A stretch of DNA of 64,000 nucleotides from Cryptomeria japonica (lineage: Eukaryota; Streptophyta; Pinopsida; Cupressales; Cupressaceae): the NCBI RefSeq assembly GCF_030272615.1, contig NC_081408.1, positions 765,264,330 through 765,328,329 of the forward strand. Reading direction: 5' to 3'. Both the position numbers and the translations under genes were made by a program. Positions 1 to 13,046 of the stretch are shown in pieces. Numbering within the stretch: the stretch's first letter is position 1; each line of letters opens with the position of its first letter. Below the pieces are notes generated by a model, which was not told the DNA's origin, did not search any database, and saw nothing but the letters and a program-made list of their open reading frames with translations.

Positions 1-1170
1 GAGTCAAAGTAGGTGGTTATTCCAAAGTTGTGGAACAAAATAATGTTGTGCAAAGGATTGTAACTTCAGAGATCCAAATATTTATGATGTCATGAAGTTG
101 TTTGAATGGATGCTATTTAACAAGGATAGATACATTTATGACAAAAAGGTTATCTAGAAATGAAAAAGTATTTATGCTTCATTCAATCAATCTAATCTCA
201 TTTGAAAGAAAACATTTGAGTCTAGAGTTGAGAAGAGAAGAAGGCACACAAGTATCTTAAGTGTGAAAGGTGACACCCTAGCAACGGTTCACAAAGGTAT
301 TCTACAATTATCTTGAAACCCTAGTTTCTCAATATTAGAAGAATTTATCATGGCAACTCCCCAAGTTAATGATGTAACTAAAAGACCACAACCAAAGCAT
401 AAGAAATCACAAGAATGGAGCATTCTCCTTCATTCCAACGTTTGTGGTTTACACAGAAGATATGAGGACATACATTAACTCCCCCCTCAATTAAATTGAT
501 CACATAAACAACTTAAAATTAGTCTAACATGAACTCCTAGATGATGTTGGCTTGTACAAACCAGAATATGCAAATTTGGCAGCAAAAGGGATAGATGTGT
601 GAAAGGACTTCCCTAATTTATGCAACAACCATGAATACATAACAATTGTCTTGAGCCAAATTCATGATGAGTTCATTTAGATAAGCCCTATATAGGATCA
701 CTAAGGATGCAATTAGGGTCGTTACTGGTTTGTTTTCCATCAAACATGTCTCAGTGATGAAATCTATTGAGAATGATAAAGTTATAAAATTGATTGGGGC
801 TAAGTTTGACAAGAAAACCTCAAGTGTAAATGACACTACTGACCCATGAGTCTAGTATTCTTCTATGTGCATCACCTATAAAATTTACTTTATAAATAGA
901 GAAGGTTCAACAACTGGTACCAAAATCCACACTATGTATCAAATGGTTAAAGAAGGACCAAGCTTTGACTTATATGAATTACCGAGGGTCAAGCTACTTG
1001 AGAACCTAAAGAGAACCAAAGTGGTTGGATATAACTTTTGGTTTGGATCCTAACATTCTTCCTTTTGAATGAATTGCCTAGTTTTAAGGGTAAAAATTGG
1101 AAAGTCCTTCCTGGTTGCCACCTAAATTAGGAATCATAGGAGAGGCTTTCACAATTATAAGAGTTATAGT
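1..1170. other. No intact gene; probable decayed retroelement sequence
   Basis: All six frames are interrupted often. Short stretches on the + strand (about 340-480 and 865-1053) look faintly coding but have no recognisable motif. The position directly upstream of an LTR suggests older repeat debris into which the element at 1171 inserted. No function is proposed. Confidence 0.4.
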
Positions 1171-2337
1171 TGTAGCGTCGTAAATTGTCACCGAGCCAAT
1201 TTAGACCTCATGTTTGTGTTCGTACTTACTCATCTTCTATCCGGGTCTGTTTAATGCCTTAACTCTATTTTTGATGACTCATACACCTTCCAAATGATTC
1301 CCTAGAGGTGTGTCCTCCTCCCTGGACCTTAATTTTTGTCACTGATTGAAGAGGACCATGGTGCTAGTTCACTGGTCCCCCTCAATGGGGACCATTTTTC
1401 TGGGGAGGGGTGTAGCCCATCTCTTCAGCGGAAAATGAATTTGGTGGCCCAATATGACTGTTGGAGGTTGGCCTAATTGGTAATTCGACCCAAGATCTCA
1501 TATATAAAGGCATTAATCAAGTCATTTAAATAGAGGTCTACACATTCAAACAATCAAGCAATCAAGCATTGAAGCATTTTATTATCAAGCATTTCCAAAG
1601 GTCTTCAAGGTTGCATAATCTTCATTCATCCATTATGGAGCAACATTACATCATTCATATGCAATAATGTGTATGTGATTAGGGTTTTGCCAAATTCATG
1701 CAATTTCATACAACATATATGATTACATTCAAGAAGCAAAGCATCATTATTAGTCACTGCAAATCTAAGGTATATCCTTCCATCATATATTTTAGTATTT
1801 ACAATATTTCATTCAAGTTTAATTCCTAAACCAAGATTTGACTTAATAAACCCCCTATTCCCAACCTATTTCCCCTTCTTTCTGTGTGTAGGAAGCAAGT
1901 GCAGAGTTGTGATCTTCAGAATCGGCATTATTTACATAGACGAAGAGATCCCCGATTGCAATGCAGAAAGTGTAGAGGCCCAGGACGACCACCACCACAG
2001 TCCCGCCATTTCAGGAGCTCCTTCTGGTAAAAAATCCTAATGCATTTGCATTGATCACATCCAATTTTGTGGCTCCATCCAAAGATTGTAGCTTACTGCT
2101 TCAGCTTTTTTATCTTCATTCTAGTACATTTATCCTGATTTTAGCAATTCAACTTAAAAATAGGCTAGATCAATTCCATCTTCTAAAGACAAATCCAATA
2201 AGAATTCTCAGCCCTATCCTTGCTAATTTGTGATTAGATCTATTGGATTTCAACCTCTTTTAATGTAATGTGCCCCAAGTGAAATTTAGTGGTTTACATA
2301 CACTTAGTGGTGGAAACCCTAATTTCTCCACTTTACA
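1171..2337 (+). repeat. 5' LTR of the outer Ty3-like element
   Basis: It starts TGTAGCGTCG, ends CTTTACA (TG...CA) and is followed within three bases by a primer-site-like motif. Its middle (1571-2205) recurs at 16490-17122. TATA-like ATATAAAG lies near 1501. The first ~400 bp have no counterpart in the right copy. Confidence 0.6.
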
Positions 2338-2340
2338 TTT

Positions 2341-2356
2341 TGATGAACCCGACTTC
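2341..2356 (+). promoter_or_regulatory. Candidate primer-binding site of the outer element
   Basis: TGATGAACCCGACTTC lies three bases after the LTR end. The nested element at 4908-14333 has the related TGGTGAACCTGACGTG at the same relative place on its own strand. The matching tRNA was not identified. Confidence 0.45.
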
Positions 2357-2713
2357 ATACACCTTTAATTTTGATTTATGTTCTCAAATCTGAGTGTTTT
2401 ATGTAATTTAAAATTAAAAATTACATTTACAAGTTTTAATTAAAATTTATAAATTTAGAGGTTAAATTCACCAAAACCCTAATTTTTAAATTTTAAATTG
2501 ACCTTGTGAGTTGTTTATTTTGGATTAGTTGTTTTAAATCTGATTTTTAAACATTCTAAAACTAAAATTGGCATTCTTAGATCTTAATTTAATCAAATTA
2601 AAATAAATTTAGAGTTTTAATTTATAAAAAACCCTAATTTATTTTCGTTAATTTGATTTGGGGATTGCTTAATTTTTCAAATCAATTTTCAAATCTGATT
2701 TTAAAAATTCATA

Positions 2714-3262
2714 ATGGCACTTCATAAATCTAATTTATTTTCTATTTCACATATGATTACTTTTCTTTTCACTTATATTTATTATAATTATGTGTTGGAT
2801 AATGGCTTCTTTCATTTCACATTGCTTCTTTTCATTCATAGCACTCTGGCATATTGCATTTATAAAGTTTCCAAATTGCTTTCAATTAATCAATTTGATC
2901 TCAAAGTTGTCATCTATTGTGCATGTTGTTTTATGGTGATATTTTTAATAAAATGCATTTCATATGTAGATCTCCTAAAAGCTTTTGTATATCCCAATCC
3001 TAGAGACGTTAATGGAAAACCTAATACTTGTACCTCTCCTAGGGTATCTAATGTGAATGAAGAACAAGATAATACACCTATTAATAATATCTCTAATGGA
3101 GAGAAAGCATTGAAGAGAAACATGTCACCATCTTCTTCTCATACACATACCCTAGTGCAAGGGGGACAAGATCAAGATATTGGTGTTTCATTCTCTTTAG
3201 AGCTTTCTTATTCTCCTATAGCCTATATCTTAATAATCAAAACATTTGTAGAGAGGATTATG
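2714..3262 (+). pseudogene. Gag-pol spacer fragment of the outer element
   Basis: A 183-codon open stretch. The first ~95 residues are AT-driven and hydrophobic. The second half is hydrophilic and rich in Asn, Pro and Ser, like linker segments of Ty3-type polyproteins. The frame is cut by the solo LTR that starts at 3263, and similar hydrophilic coding sequence resumes at 4697. No domain is recognisable, and the initiating ATG may be accidental. Confidence 0.3.
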
Positions 3263-4696
3263 TGATGGTATTATGAAAGAATAAGTATCTAGTAGATTAC
3301 TGAGAGGGGGGGGTGTGAATCAGTAAATAGAAAAACTGATACAAACTTTCTCGATCTCAATTTCAATCACTCAAAGTAAACTTATCAATGAAATACCATT
3401 GTCAAGATAAAAACTCATAAGATAAACCGGTTGACTATTACAACAAATTAATAGTAAACAACATCAAACTTATAAACATCCAAATGCTTTATCATATGTC
3501 AACAAACTTCATTTCTCAATGCTTCCAGTTATCATGACTTATCAGAATAGTTAAGTAGTTAATCAAATCAACCATAAGATCATAACCACAAAAACATTCA
3601 CCACATGACACAAATATTTTTGACATGGAAACCCAAATGGGAAAAACCATGATGAGATGACACTCGCAAGATAACTATCGGAACTCTTTTGAAGTTCGCC
3701 ATGTTAGGAGCCAAGCCTGTTAAAGCTTTACAAAAGTCTTATTAAGAACCAATCCTATTAAGAACCACCTGGTTAAGGGATTGACTACAAATGCCTTGTT
3801 AGAAGAAATACCCTATTAGGAGTAACCTTGGTGGAGGATTTGAAAATCCAAGCTACTGGATCACCTTGTTAGAGGATTTGAAAAGTCACCAAGCTTGTTA
3901 GAGCTTACCCAGTTAGGGGATTTCAGTTCTGCTGTAATTGTTAGAAAAAAAATAGGAGTTTACTTGATCTGTCTGAATAGCACTACACTTGCTTGATCAT
4001 ATCCTTTTTATGCTCCTATCTACCTTTACTCAAACTGCAGACACATCGTCCAGTTTGACAACCACACACTCAACTGATCGCTGCCAACACCTTAAACAGA
4101 ATAACATCATCGACCTTATAAATAAATCAATTAGGTCGGAAACACGACATAATTCAAATGCTCATAGAGATTACAAACAAGTCAGTTCAAGTATGACCGT
4201 TAGAATACATAGCAATCTCTGCACATTAATCAAGAAAGCCTCGATCGCTCTTTGATCACCTCTTCGATCTTTGTAACTCATCACTCGCTTTGCATTAGAT
4301 GCAATACACTTTGCTCATTCCCTAGAAAAAAATAGTTACAACAACGCACCAAAAACACTTTGAAATTGTCTTCATACAATGACCATACGTGTCACCATCA
4401 CTACCGCTCATCATCATATCATAAACCAACATAACCAATTCAACAACCTTAATCGGTTAGGATTTAACAAAAACAACAGGTAGGGTTTACCGGTTACATC
4501 AAATAGATAGGGTTTAACCTTTTACCAATTACCGGCTCAACTCACAAACTTACATACCGATTTACAGTTTTCATCACTTATCTCATCCTATCAGTTACAA
4601 GACAATATCAACAACATCAACAATATCATTACCGGTTAATTGACATAAATGACAACATAACATATCATTAATGCAATCTTCATGCAAATGCCAACA
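3263..4696 (-). repeat. Solo LTR, same family as the Copia LTRs at 41.7 and 63 kb
   Basis: Read on the - strand it runs from TGTTGGCATT to ...TACCATCA. It shares with the LTR at 41739-43317 the start TGTTGGCAT, the fixed-order blocks around the GGTTTTTCCCA motif followed by GGGTTTCCA, the repeated 'ccggtta/aacc' phrases and a C-run before CTCTCAGTA near the end. No internal domain accompanies it, so it is most likely a solo LTR left by recombination. Flanking five-mers are TTATG (3258-3262) and TGATG (4697-4701), one mismatch from a target duplication. It interrupts the coding remnant of the outer element. Confidence 0.65.
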
Positions 4697-4907
4697 TGAT
4701 GTTATGCATTTCATTCATGATCTATCTACCCACATAACATCAAGCAAAGATGAGGCCTTAGATGATAAGGATCTTCCTTCCCAATCAACCAAAGAGGATA
4801 TGCATGATGATAGAAAGGAAAATATTCCTTCACAATATATTCCTTCTTCATCTACTTGTCCCTTTGTTCTCTCTAAACATACTTACACTACAAATTTTAA
4901 AGAAATA
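4697..4907 (+). pseudogene. Outer-element polyprotein fragment
   Basis: Short + strand reading frame, Ser/Asp/Lys-rich, between the solo LTR and the nested 9.4 kb element. It resumes the hydrophilic coding style of 2714-3262 and is cut at 4907 by the nested LTR. No catalytic motif was seen. Confidence 0.35.
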
Positions 4908-6255
4908 TGTGCTATGCTCAAATTCATCATTGCTAAATAGGAAATAAGGAAAATCATGAATCCCTTAACTATCTAAGCAATTCAAACATAAAACCAATGA
5001 AATAGATGCAATATGGAATAAAATTAAACAATATAAAACTCCCTATTGTGCATCATGGCTTCCATTGTTCTTCTCCTCTTTGTGGTATGGTGGCTCTTAG
5101 ATATCACGCTGACAACCTACGATTGACACAAAGATTCAAAGTTCATGATTTAGAGTAATTGTCCAAGATTGAGGAGGATTGAAAATGGAGATTGAATGCT
5201 CAATTTATAGATTATTGGAGAAGATTGATTGAAAGGTGGAATAGATTGATCAAGAGGTGGAACTCAGGTGAGCTCACATGTTGATTAATAGTTGAACTGC
5301 TGATTTAGAGGTGAAACAGAATAGATTGAATAGGTTAATTGAGTTAACTGATTGAGAAAAAGCTAACTGAAGGAAGAAAAAGGGTGATTGGAGGAAAATT
5401 AATTGATGACAAAGATAGATTTATTTCGAAAAAGCTAACTAAAAGATGGAAATAGGGATTGGAGAGATAATTGAATTAATTAATTAATTGATTGAATGAA
5501 TTAATTTAGCATGTGCTTGCACTTTAACTTAGATTTTCAATTTAATCTTTGCAAGAATTAAATTCAATTTAGTATTTGAATATATTTAGAACTTGACTTT
5601 GATTTTCAATTTGATTTTTGAAATCATGCACATGTAATTGGAAGAATTAGGAAAATTAGAAGAATTAGAAGAATTTGAAACTAAATGAAATTAAAAGAAA
5701 TAATTAGTTACTTAAATAATTTAAAGAAACTATTTAATTATTAGAAATGGAAGAAATAATTAGTTAATTAAATAATTTAAAGAAACTATTTAATTATTTA
5801 GAAATGAAAGAATTATTTAGTTAATTAAATAATTTAAAGAAACTATTTAATTATTTATAAATAGAATTTTAATTAAATAATAAAGATTATTTAAATTAAA
5901 GGATTAAATCACAATTAATTAAATAATAAATATTTAATTAATATTTAGAAAAGGGTTAAATGATTGGATGATTAGAGATAGAAATTGAAAATAGAATTTA
6001 TTTAAATAATAAAGATTTTTTAAATTGTGAAATTAATCATAATTAATTAAATAATAAATATTTAAATAACATTAGAAAATGGTTAAAATGATTAAATGAT
6101 GAAAGAATAGGAAATAGAATAATTGGTAAGATGATGAGGAAATAACGAAATTAGAAGAATAAGATTAAATGACTTAATTAAATAATTAAAGAATTATTTA
6201 ATCAATTAGATGAATAATTAGTACATGATCAATGAGACGTTTTTAGGTGTCTACA
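4908..6255 (-). repeat. 3' LTR of the nested element
   Basis: 1348 bp, nearly colinear with 13047-14333. It is very AT-rich, with repeated 'attaattaaataatttaaagaaac' phrases (5700-6200). The length difference from the other copy (about 60 bp) comes mostly from copy number of these internal phrases. Confidence 0.8.
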
Positions 6256-8761
6256 TTTGCCCCTCTTTGAGACAATGTCGGAACAATGTTGTTTCAAAGA
6301 AAACGAAAAAAAATTATGCCCCAATATGCCCCAGTGATACTTAGGGTGTAATGCCCCCTCGAGAGATTGTTTGTGCATTAAAGACATGAATGATCTCTCA
6401 AAAAAAAAAAGAATGTGAAATGAAAGATAGAAGAATGGTTAGTTGATTAGAGATAGAGATAGGCGATGTGAAGATGATATTGAGATAGAATATGAGAGAA
6501 TGAACCTTAGAATGAAATAGAATAATGTTAGATGATAGAAAATGATTTAAAAAGAGATGATGAGAAAAGAATCAGCAAACTAGCAATAAGCAAATGAGAT
6601 GACATGAGAATGATTGATTCACGAACCTGTGTCAATATTTATTGCGCAATATATATTTATCACTGAGCCTTATTATTGAACAATGAATCTTAGCACATCA
6701 GGGTATAAGGAACCAAGATGTAAAGATATCTCATTGAAGAAACAAACACGTAGCAGACAAGCAGCAAACAAAGAAAAAGATAATGCCCATCATGGCTCCT
6801 CTAGTCAATTGTGGACATCTCTAAGTAGCATAGGAACATAATCTGTCGCTAAATGATAAAAGATAAAGACTGACCCGGACAAAATTCAGCAGCTATACTG
6901 ACCTTGTGCCTTCGTTCTCAATTGCTTGATGTGATAGTTGATAATGTCTGATCTCAAAAAGTTGCGGACCCCGTTTAAGACTGACATGTCTGATTTCGAG
7001 TGTATCCTCTTCTGTTTAAGACAAGATAATGATCACTTGGATATGGATATGATACGATTGATAAGACAGTTTGATCAGTTGATTACAGATTTTTGACTGG
7101 ATAGTCGTATCCTTTGTTAACTTTGTGCGAAGCATTTGCTGGATATCTGTTAGGGTATTTGTTTCTCACAAGACATTTTATTGTAAGTTTTTTGATTGAT
7201 TGATTTTTTATTTTTAGTTCTTTTCCAAGAGCTTTTTCGATGTTTTTGGATTATGTGGATTGATATTTGAATGTTTTGGTTGATTTTTTCAGGACATTAT
7301 ATGAATGTTTTTGGTTGATTTTAATGTTTTTCCAATGTTTTTGGATTTTTGAGTTTTTCATTGTTTTTGATATTTTTAAGTTTCTCAATGTTTTTGGATT
7401 TTTGAAGGATTTTTCATTTTTTTTTGGTATTTTGAGTTTTTCACTGTTTGGGGATTTTTTTCAGGACTTTATATGATTTTTAGGATTTTTTCAGTTATGC
7501 CCCCAGTGTGCAAACCTGTATGTCATGATGATCTGCAGAATGCATGTGGAGACAATGAATTTTTGACATGACCTATGTTAATGCAATATGCATGATGAAG
7601 ATGCATTTCCTATTCGAACAAGGTTGACTATGTTTGTTTAGCCTTTTATAATACACCACTTGAATTGGAGGTGCAAAACATTTCATAGATAAGCGGTCAA
7701 TCGAACCTTAAGGTCCTTTGGAACATCCAAATTAACACACTTAGTGACTAGGATTTACAAATAGAGACGTGGAAAACTTCCCCATTGGTTCTTGAAACTT
7801 TGATCATCTTTTGCCCATGTGTGTGCAGATGAGTTAATTCCCGCTCTTGTGTTCACCAAAGATCCTTAGCATCCTATATGACTAGCTACATGGATTATCC
7901 TAATTTCAAAAGCATCCCAAATAGAGCCTCGCTACCAACAAGCTTTTAGAGCTCCGACGAGGTTATAGATTGTAATTTCTCAAATATTGCTCCATTGCCA
8001 GTAGGCACTCATAGCCCTGATGGATTTACTTGCATGTTCCCATAGTCAATCTTTTTGTCGCACTTGCATGCGTGATATTTCAATTTATATCATTGCTCTT
8101 TTTCCTTGAGATGAATTTGGCATAGCTCTTTTCCTTTTATTATTTTCTTGCCTTGACTTGTAAGTAATGAAACCTACTTGGGTGTGACAATTACAACGGC
8201 CCTGAAGTAGAATTTTAGATTTTTCTCTAGTCATATGATCAACTAGGTGTCTAGAATGAATTAGAGATCTTCTTAATATGTTTGAGATCTAGCACTTGAT
8301 AGATTTTGGGTTAACAAGTCTCAAATAGTGAAATCACTACCCAACCAAAAGTAAAGTGTCATCACAGGGTAATGTTAAAAATGAATGACCTTAGGATCTC
8401 AAAGACTTCATGTCCTAATATCTAAGAAAGGAGATGACCCTTGCTTCTCTTAAATGCGAACTGATGATAAACTTCGATAGTTGTCTTGTTTTATTTGTGT
8501 TGATATATGCCATGCAGCAATTTTGTGAATGTGACTTCTGAATATGTTGTGCTTGGAAAGAAACTATATGTGATGCAGTGCTTTGAATAAAATGATATGC
8601 AATGCGGGAAGTAAAACCTAAACTAACCTAGCCCTTAGGTATAATATCGTTTAAGGTGCATGTTGTTCATAGGGTCAAGGAGTTTTGTGTAGGTAGTTCA
8701 TTGGTCTTTGTTTCAAGAGTCGGATAAAGATGTCTTCTCTGATAGGATATAAGGACTTAGC
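6256..8761. other. Noncoding interior of the nested element
   Basis: The polypurine tract lies at its left edge (6258-6267, - strand sense). No sustained reading frame was found on either strand. 7190-7490 is T-rich low-complexity sequence with recurring 'tttttggattttt' phrases. The open frame there (7267-7476) is a by-product of that composition. Confidence 0.55.
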
Positions 8762-10339
8762 TTAGTGTACATGTTCAGCATCTCCAATGTTGATTTTATT
8801 AGTTTTTGGATTTTGTGGATCATTAGAGGGAAATCCAGCTCTGGAACCCCTGAATTCAACTATAGCCTTATCATTTTCAAATAAATCCAATTGTGGTAGG
8901 TTCTCTTGCCCCCAATCTTTCAAGTGTGGGTATATGAGGCAAATAGTTTCTAGTTCTGAAGTTGTGACATGAGTGGGTGTTATGCTTATTTTTATTGATG
9001 CATTTGAAGAGGATGATGAAGTCAACCGGGCCTTGATCTCATTAGTTGGTGTTATACTTGTTGACAAGTTTCTCTATGTAGTATGATCTGGATTGGTGAT
9101 TTCATTGATAAGGGGTTCATGAAACTTGTGTAGAGGGATTGGGATCACTAGGAGAAATGGTAAGTTTGTTTGAGAGGGAATATTGTGAAGAACATGGAGG
9201 ATTATGACATGGAAATGAAGGGATGGAGGGACCTTGATCAGGATTTGGAGAAATAATGGGATCTTGTTTAGGACATGAAGGTAAAGGTATGCTTTGATCT
9301 TGGTTTGTAAAGGGATTATTATGAAGGATAGACGAGATGTCTTGATCTTTCTTAGGAGGTGGATGTTGGATGGGACTTGAAAGGACACTTTGTTCTTGAG
9401 ATGAAAGGGTGTCATTATGAATGGAATAGAAAAGAGCGAGGGGATCATCATAAGATTCCTTGTCGGTGGGATCTTGATCAAAAATTGGGTAGGATGGAAG
9501 TGGTTGTTCTTGATCTTTATTTGTTTTAGGACTCATTTCTTTTGATTTGGATCATCCTCTTGACACAGGGAAGGAGTTTGGAAATGCATGGGAGATTGTT
9601 GAAATGTTTCAACATTTTGGCCTAATGAAGAAGGATTTTGAAAGAGATCCTCTGAATCATGACTTGAATTAGATTGGATTTGTATTATGGATAGCCCTTG
9701 GGAGGTTGTGTTATTAGATAGAGCTAGCATGGATTGGTCTTGTGTGACTTTAGGGGATAATGAAATGGTGGATAGATATGGTTGATTTGGACTTTGGTTG
9801 AAAGGGATTTGATTTTGGTTGAAAGGAGTATGGTTTTGGGTGAAAGATGTTTGATTTTGCTTAAATGAATTTTGATTTGGACTTTGGTTGAAAGGGGTTT
9901 GAATGTAACTAGGTTGGTATGAATTTTGATTTGGAATTTGGTTGAAATCATGGGTTTGATTTTGGTTGAAAGGGGTTTGAATGTTGGGTTGATGTGATTG
10001 GTATGATTGATATAGTGGGTTTAAAGAAAAAGAAGGTTTACATGACTCTAATGTTGGTTGAACTAAGGTAGGAACGATTTTGTTGAAGAATGAAGGTTGG
10101 CATGTTTGAATGGTCTCACAAGAAGAAGAAGGTTGGTCCGATACTGATTCCCTCATGGTCATCACTTTTGTCATCATTTTTTCTAACCAGCCCCTATGGT
10201 TGTTAGGACTAGTCATGTCTATCACTTGTTGTTCCAAAGTCTTGATTTGTTGAGCTAAGGTTTCTATGGATGGCGATGGAATAGGAATGGAAGGGATGAA
10301 TCCTACACCTGCTCTACGAAATGTATAATTCCAATCCAT
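8762..10339 (-). pseudogene. Gag-like, Asn/Gln/Pro-rich reading frame of the nested element
   Basis: Three consecutive - strand frames: 10339-9533 (268 codons), 9536-9117 (139 codons, overlapping the previous stop as ATGA) and 9067-8762 (101 codons). The order is 5' to 3' after the primer site, where gag is expected. The first frame starts with a plain region containing a heptad-like stretch (about residues 25-60). It then enters a repeat zone (about residues 120-185) built from variants of F-N-Q-N-Q-T/S-P, giving Asn/Gln/Pro-rich low complexity. The following frames are Ser/Pro-rich. No CCHC knuckle or protease DSG/DTG triad was found. The frame breaks may be mutations. Function is inferred only from position. 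Confidence 0.45.
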
Positions 10340-10589
10340 GATGTTTTCTTGATTGGTTTGGACCTAGGATCACAACATGTAAGATGTTTTCTCCATTTCT
10401 CTAGATGTGAGAATGTTTGATTGAACTTGACCAACTTGTTTGAGTTGAGGTTGAGTTTTATTGATCCTCTGATTGTGTTTTGGATGTTTGGGGTATGACT
10501 TTCTAGGATGATTATGTAAATGACAACGGACTAAGACAAACATACATGGGGTCTAGACAAGGACATATATGAGGATGATGGACGATAAT

Positions 10590-10713
10590 AAGGATGTAAA
10601 TGAGGACTATGCAAGGACTATAGATGATAATAAGGACGTAAATGAGGACTATGCAAGGACTATGCGAGGACTATGGATCATAATAAGGATGTAAATGAGG
10701 ACTATGCAAGGAC
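10590..10713. repeat. Short tandem repeat around 'aaggaYgtaaatgaggac'
   Basis: Three close copies start near 10590, 10632 and 10685 (spacings 42 and 53 bp), each followed by variants of 'tatgcaaggac'. Noncoding, inside the nested element between its primer site and gag-like frame. Confidence 0.7.
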
Positions 10714-11666
10714 TTCCTATGGTCACAAGTGTATAAACCTTTGAGTTTTGACGTTTCAAAAATGGACTTTGTTTTCAGTAATTTTGTGTATAGGACAAGC
10801 TTCGTGGTTTTTTCAAGTCTGAGAACAATTGTTTGGAGGTAAATATAGCTGACTGAATTGGTTTTTCAAACAATCTCATAGAATTCAAAGATACGTAGGA
10901 TAGGGCCTGAAATAGCCCAAATGACTGACTCAATACTAGTCTGATACAATGATACATATAAAGACATAGAAGACAAGCTTAGGCTGGAAATTGGAAACCA
11001 TTCAAATGAGGCCCTTACGAAATACCAAAACAAAACAAATAATTAGAGAGTCTGGCAGCATTGGCTCCACTCCATGGCACACACTTCTCGGGCATGTCAA
11101 TCTCTCTTACCCCAAAGATCCGAAGATCTTATAACCGAGGGATTTTTGTATCATAGTGTAAGGTACATGAAGGGTATCTATGGGGTACAATCCGCACTCC
11201 TAGAATCACTGAATGTAGGGTTTTGGGTTATTAAATTGGTTCTTATTGTAAAATTTTGAGGGGTCTCGATCCAATGATAGATTCTCAGAGAAAGCCACTT
11301 AAGACTTTAGTTGAGCTTATCGATGCAAGGAAGGCCCCCACATACATCGAATTCACTCAACACTCTAGCCGCCTTACCAGTATGTTTATATAGCGGCTCG
11401 AAAAACCTGCTCGAGAGTACGCTGGGAGAGATGATATCCCCAATGCATCCCAATTTGAAGTACCTATGTGGGGTGATGAAATCCCCAATCAAAGATACCC
11501 CTCTCTACGTGAAATAAAATAAAATTGAGTGTCGTTGTCACCTCCTTCCTTTCTCCCAAGACCCTGAAGGCGGGTGGAAAGTTAGTTAATGCAACAGTAG
11601 GTCCACCCCAAACATGATAAAAGATTCTTTCCCTTAAGAAAATCAAATGTGAGTTGATCTATGTGC

Positions 11667-12262
11667 AGCCCGATTCACATTCATTTTAAAGCCCAAATTG
11701 AGGTGTTGAATACGCATGTGCATGTCAATTTTAAACACCAAACTGAAATGTGAAGGTATGCATGTCAATTTTAACCATTATTGATTTTAAGCCCAAATTG
11801 AAGTGTTATACATGCATGTCAATTTTAACCATTGTTGATTTTAAGCCCAAACTGAAGTGTTATACATGCATGTCAATTTTAACCATTGTTGATTTTAAGC
11901 CCAAACTGAAGTGTTATGCATGCATTTCAATTTCAACCATTGTTGATTTTAAGCCTAAACTGAAGTGTTATGCATGCATGTCAATTTTAACCATTGTTAA
12001 TTTTAAGCCCAAACTGAAGTGTGAAAGCATGCATGTCAATTTTAATTAGATTTGTTTTAAGCCCCAAGCTGAAGTGTGAAAGCATGCATGTCAATTTTAA
12101 CCAGATTTGTTTTAAGCACCACATTGAAGTGTGAAAGCATGCATGCCAATTTTAACAAGATTTGTTTTAAGCACCAAATTGAAGTGTGAAAGCATGCATG
12201 TCAATTTTAACCAAATTTGTTTTAAGGACCAAATTGAAGTGTGAAAGAATGCATGTCCATTT
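11667..12262. repeat. 54-bp tandem repeat array, about 11 copies
   Basis: The phrase 'catgtcaattttaacc' recurs with an exact 54-bp period at 11761, 11815, 11869 and 11923, then continues with more diverged units to about 12262. Each unit also holds 'ttttaagcccaaactgaagtg'. Because 54 is a multiple of three, the first five units stay open as an 18-residue peptide repeat on the + strand (11750-12049). That is antisense to the element and probably not coding. Confidence 0.85.
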
Positions 12263-13025
12263 TAAACCTAAAATCCAAAAGTGGTTTAACCCTAAAGGAT
12301 CCTGCAATCAAATTGTTAATGGTGTCCAAAATAATCTGGAATGATCAAGCCTTCCCTGTAATTTTGCCACACGCTGCAAACAAACAATTAGTAAGAGAAA
12401 TCAAAATAACAACATAAAAAAAAGTTTTTTTTTTTTGGTAACCCCAAAATAAAATTACAAAGAAGATACCTTTGATTAATTTTAGAGAGATTTCCAAAAA
12501 TGTAAGAATTTTAGAAAAAATCTCTGATTTGTGCCCAAAACTCAAAATTTATTAAAAACATTAAAATGATTATATCTCAGTCAAAACAGATTGTACAGAC
12601 CCAAATTTTTTACTGTAGACATTTCTCAGGATCGTTAACCTTCTGTAAAAAAATCTCACAAAAATTAATTTATTTGCGCAAAAAATAAAAGATTTATGAA
12701 AATAATTGAACCTATCATATCTCACTCAAAAATGATGATCTAAAGCTTTTTTTTTAACTATAGAGTCGTGAGATGATCATTAACCTACAATAAAAAAATC
12801 ATGAAGATATTCACAATAATTTGGAAGATATGATAAAATCTTTGAACAACCTGCAATCTTGCCTGGAACCTGATCTGTACAATGTTAGTCTTGAATTTTT
12901 TTTAATAAAACACTAATTAAGATTAGAAAACCTCTTAGAATATGAATTTAAAAGATAGGCGTAGCTTGCAAGATCCAATACCTATACTTGCAGGCATATA
13001 CAAAATTCCAAATTAGAGATGTTGA

Positions 13026-13043
13026 TTCACGTCAGGTTCACCA
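13026..13043 (-). promoter_or_regulatory. Primer-binding site of the nested element
   Basis: On the - strand TGGTGAACCTGACGTG begins three bases inside the right (5') LTR. It resembles the corresponding site of the outer element, so both probably use the same tRNA primer, which I could not identify. Confidence 0.55.
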
Positions 13044-13046
13044 AAA

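Noticed and set aside
9724-9951. Second - strand frame overlapping the gag-like frame
   Set aside because: It is a shadow of the Asn/Gln repeat zone in another frame.
11750-12049. Repeat protein with 18-residue units
   Set aside because: It is explained by a noncoding 54-bp tandem repeat whose period is a multiple of three. It is antisense to the element and decays after five units.
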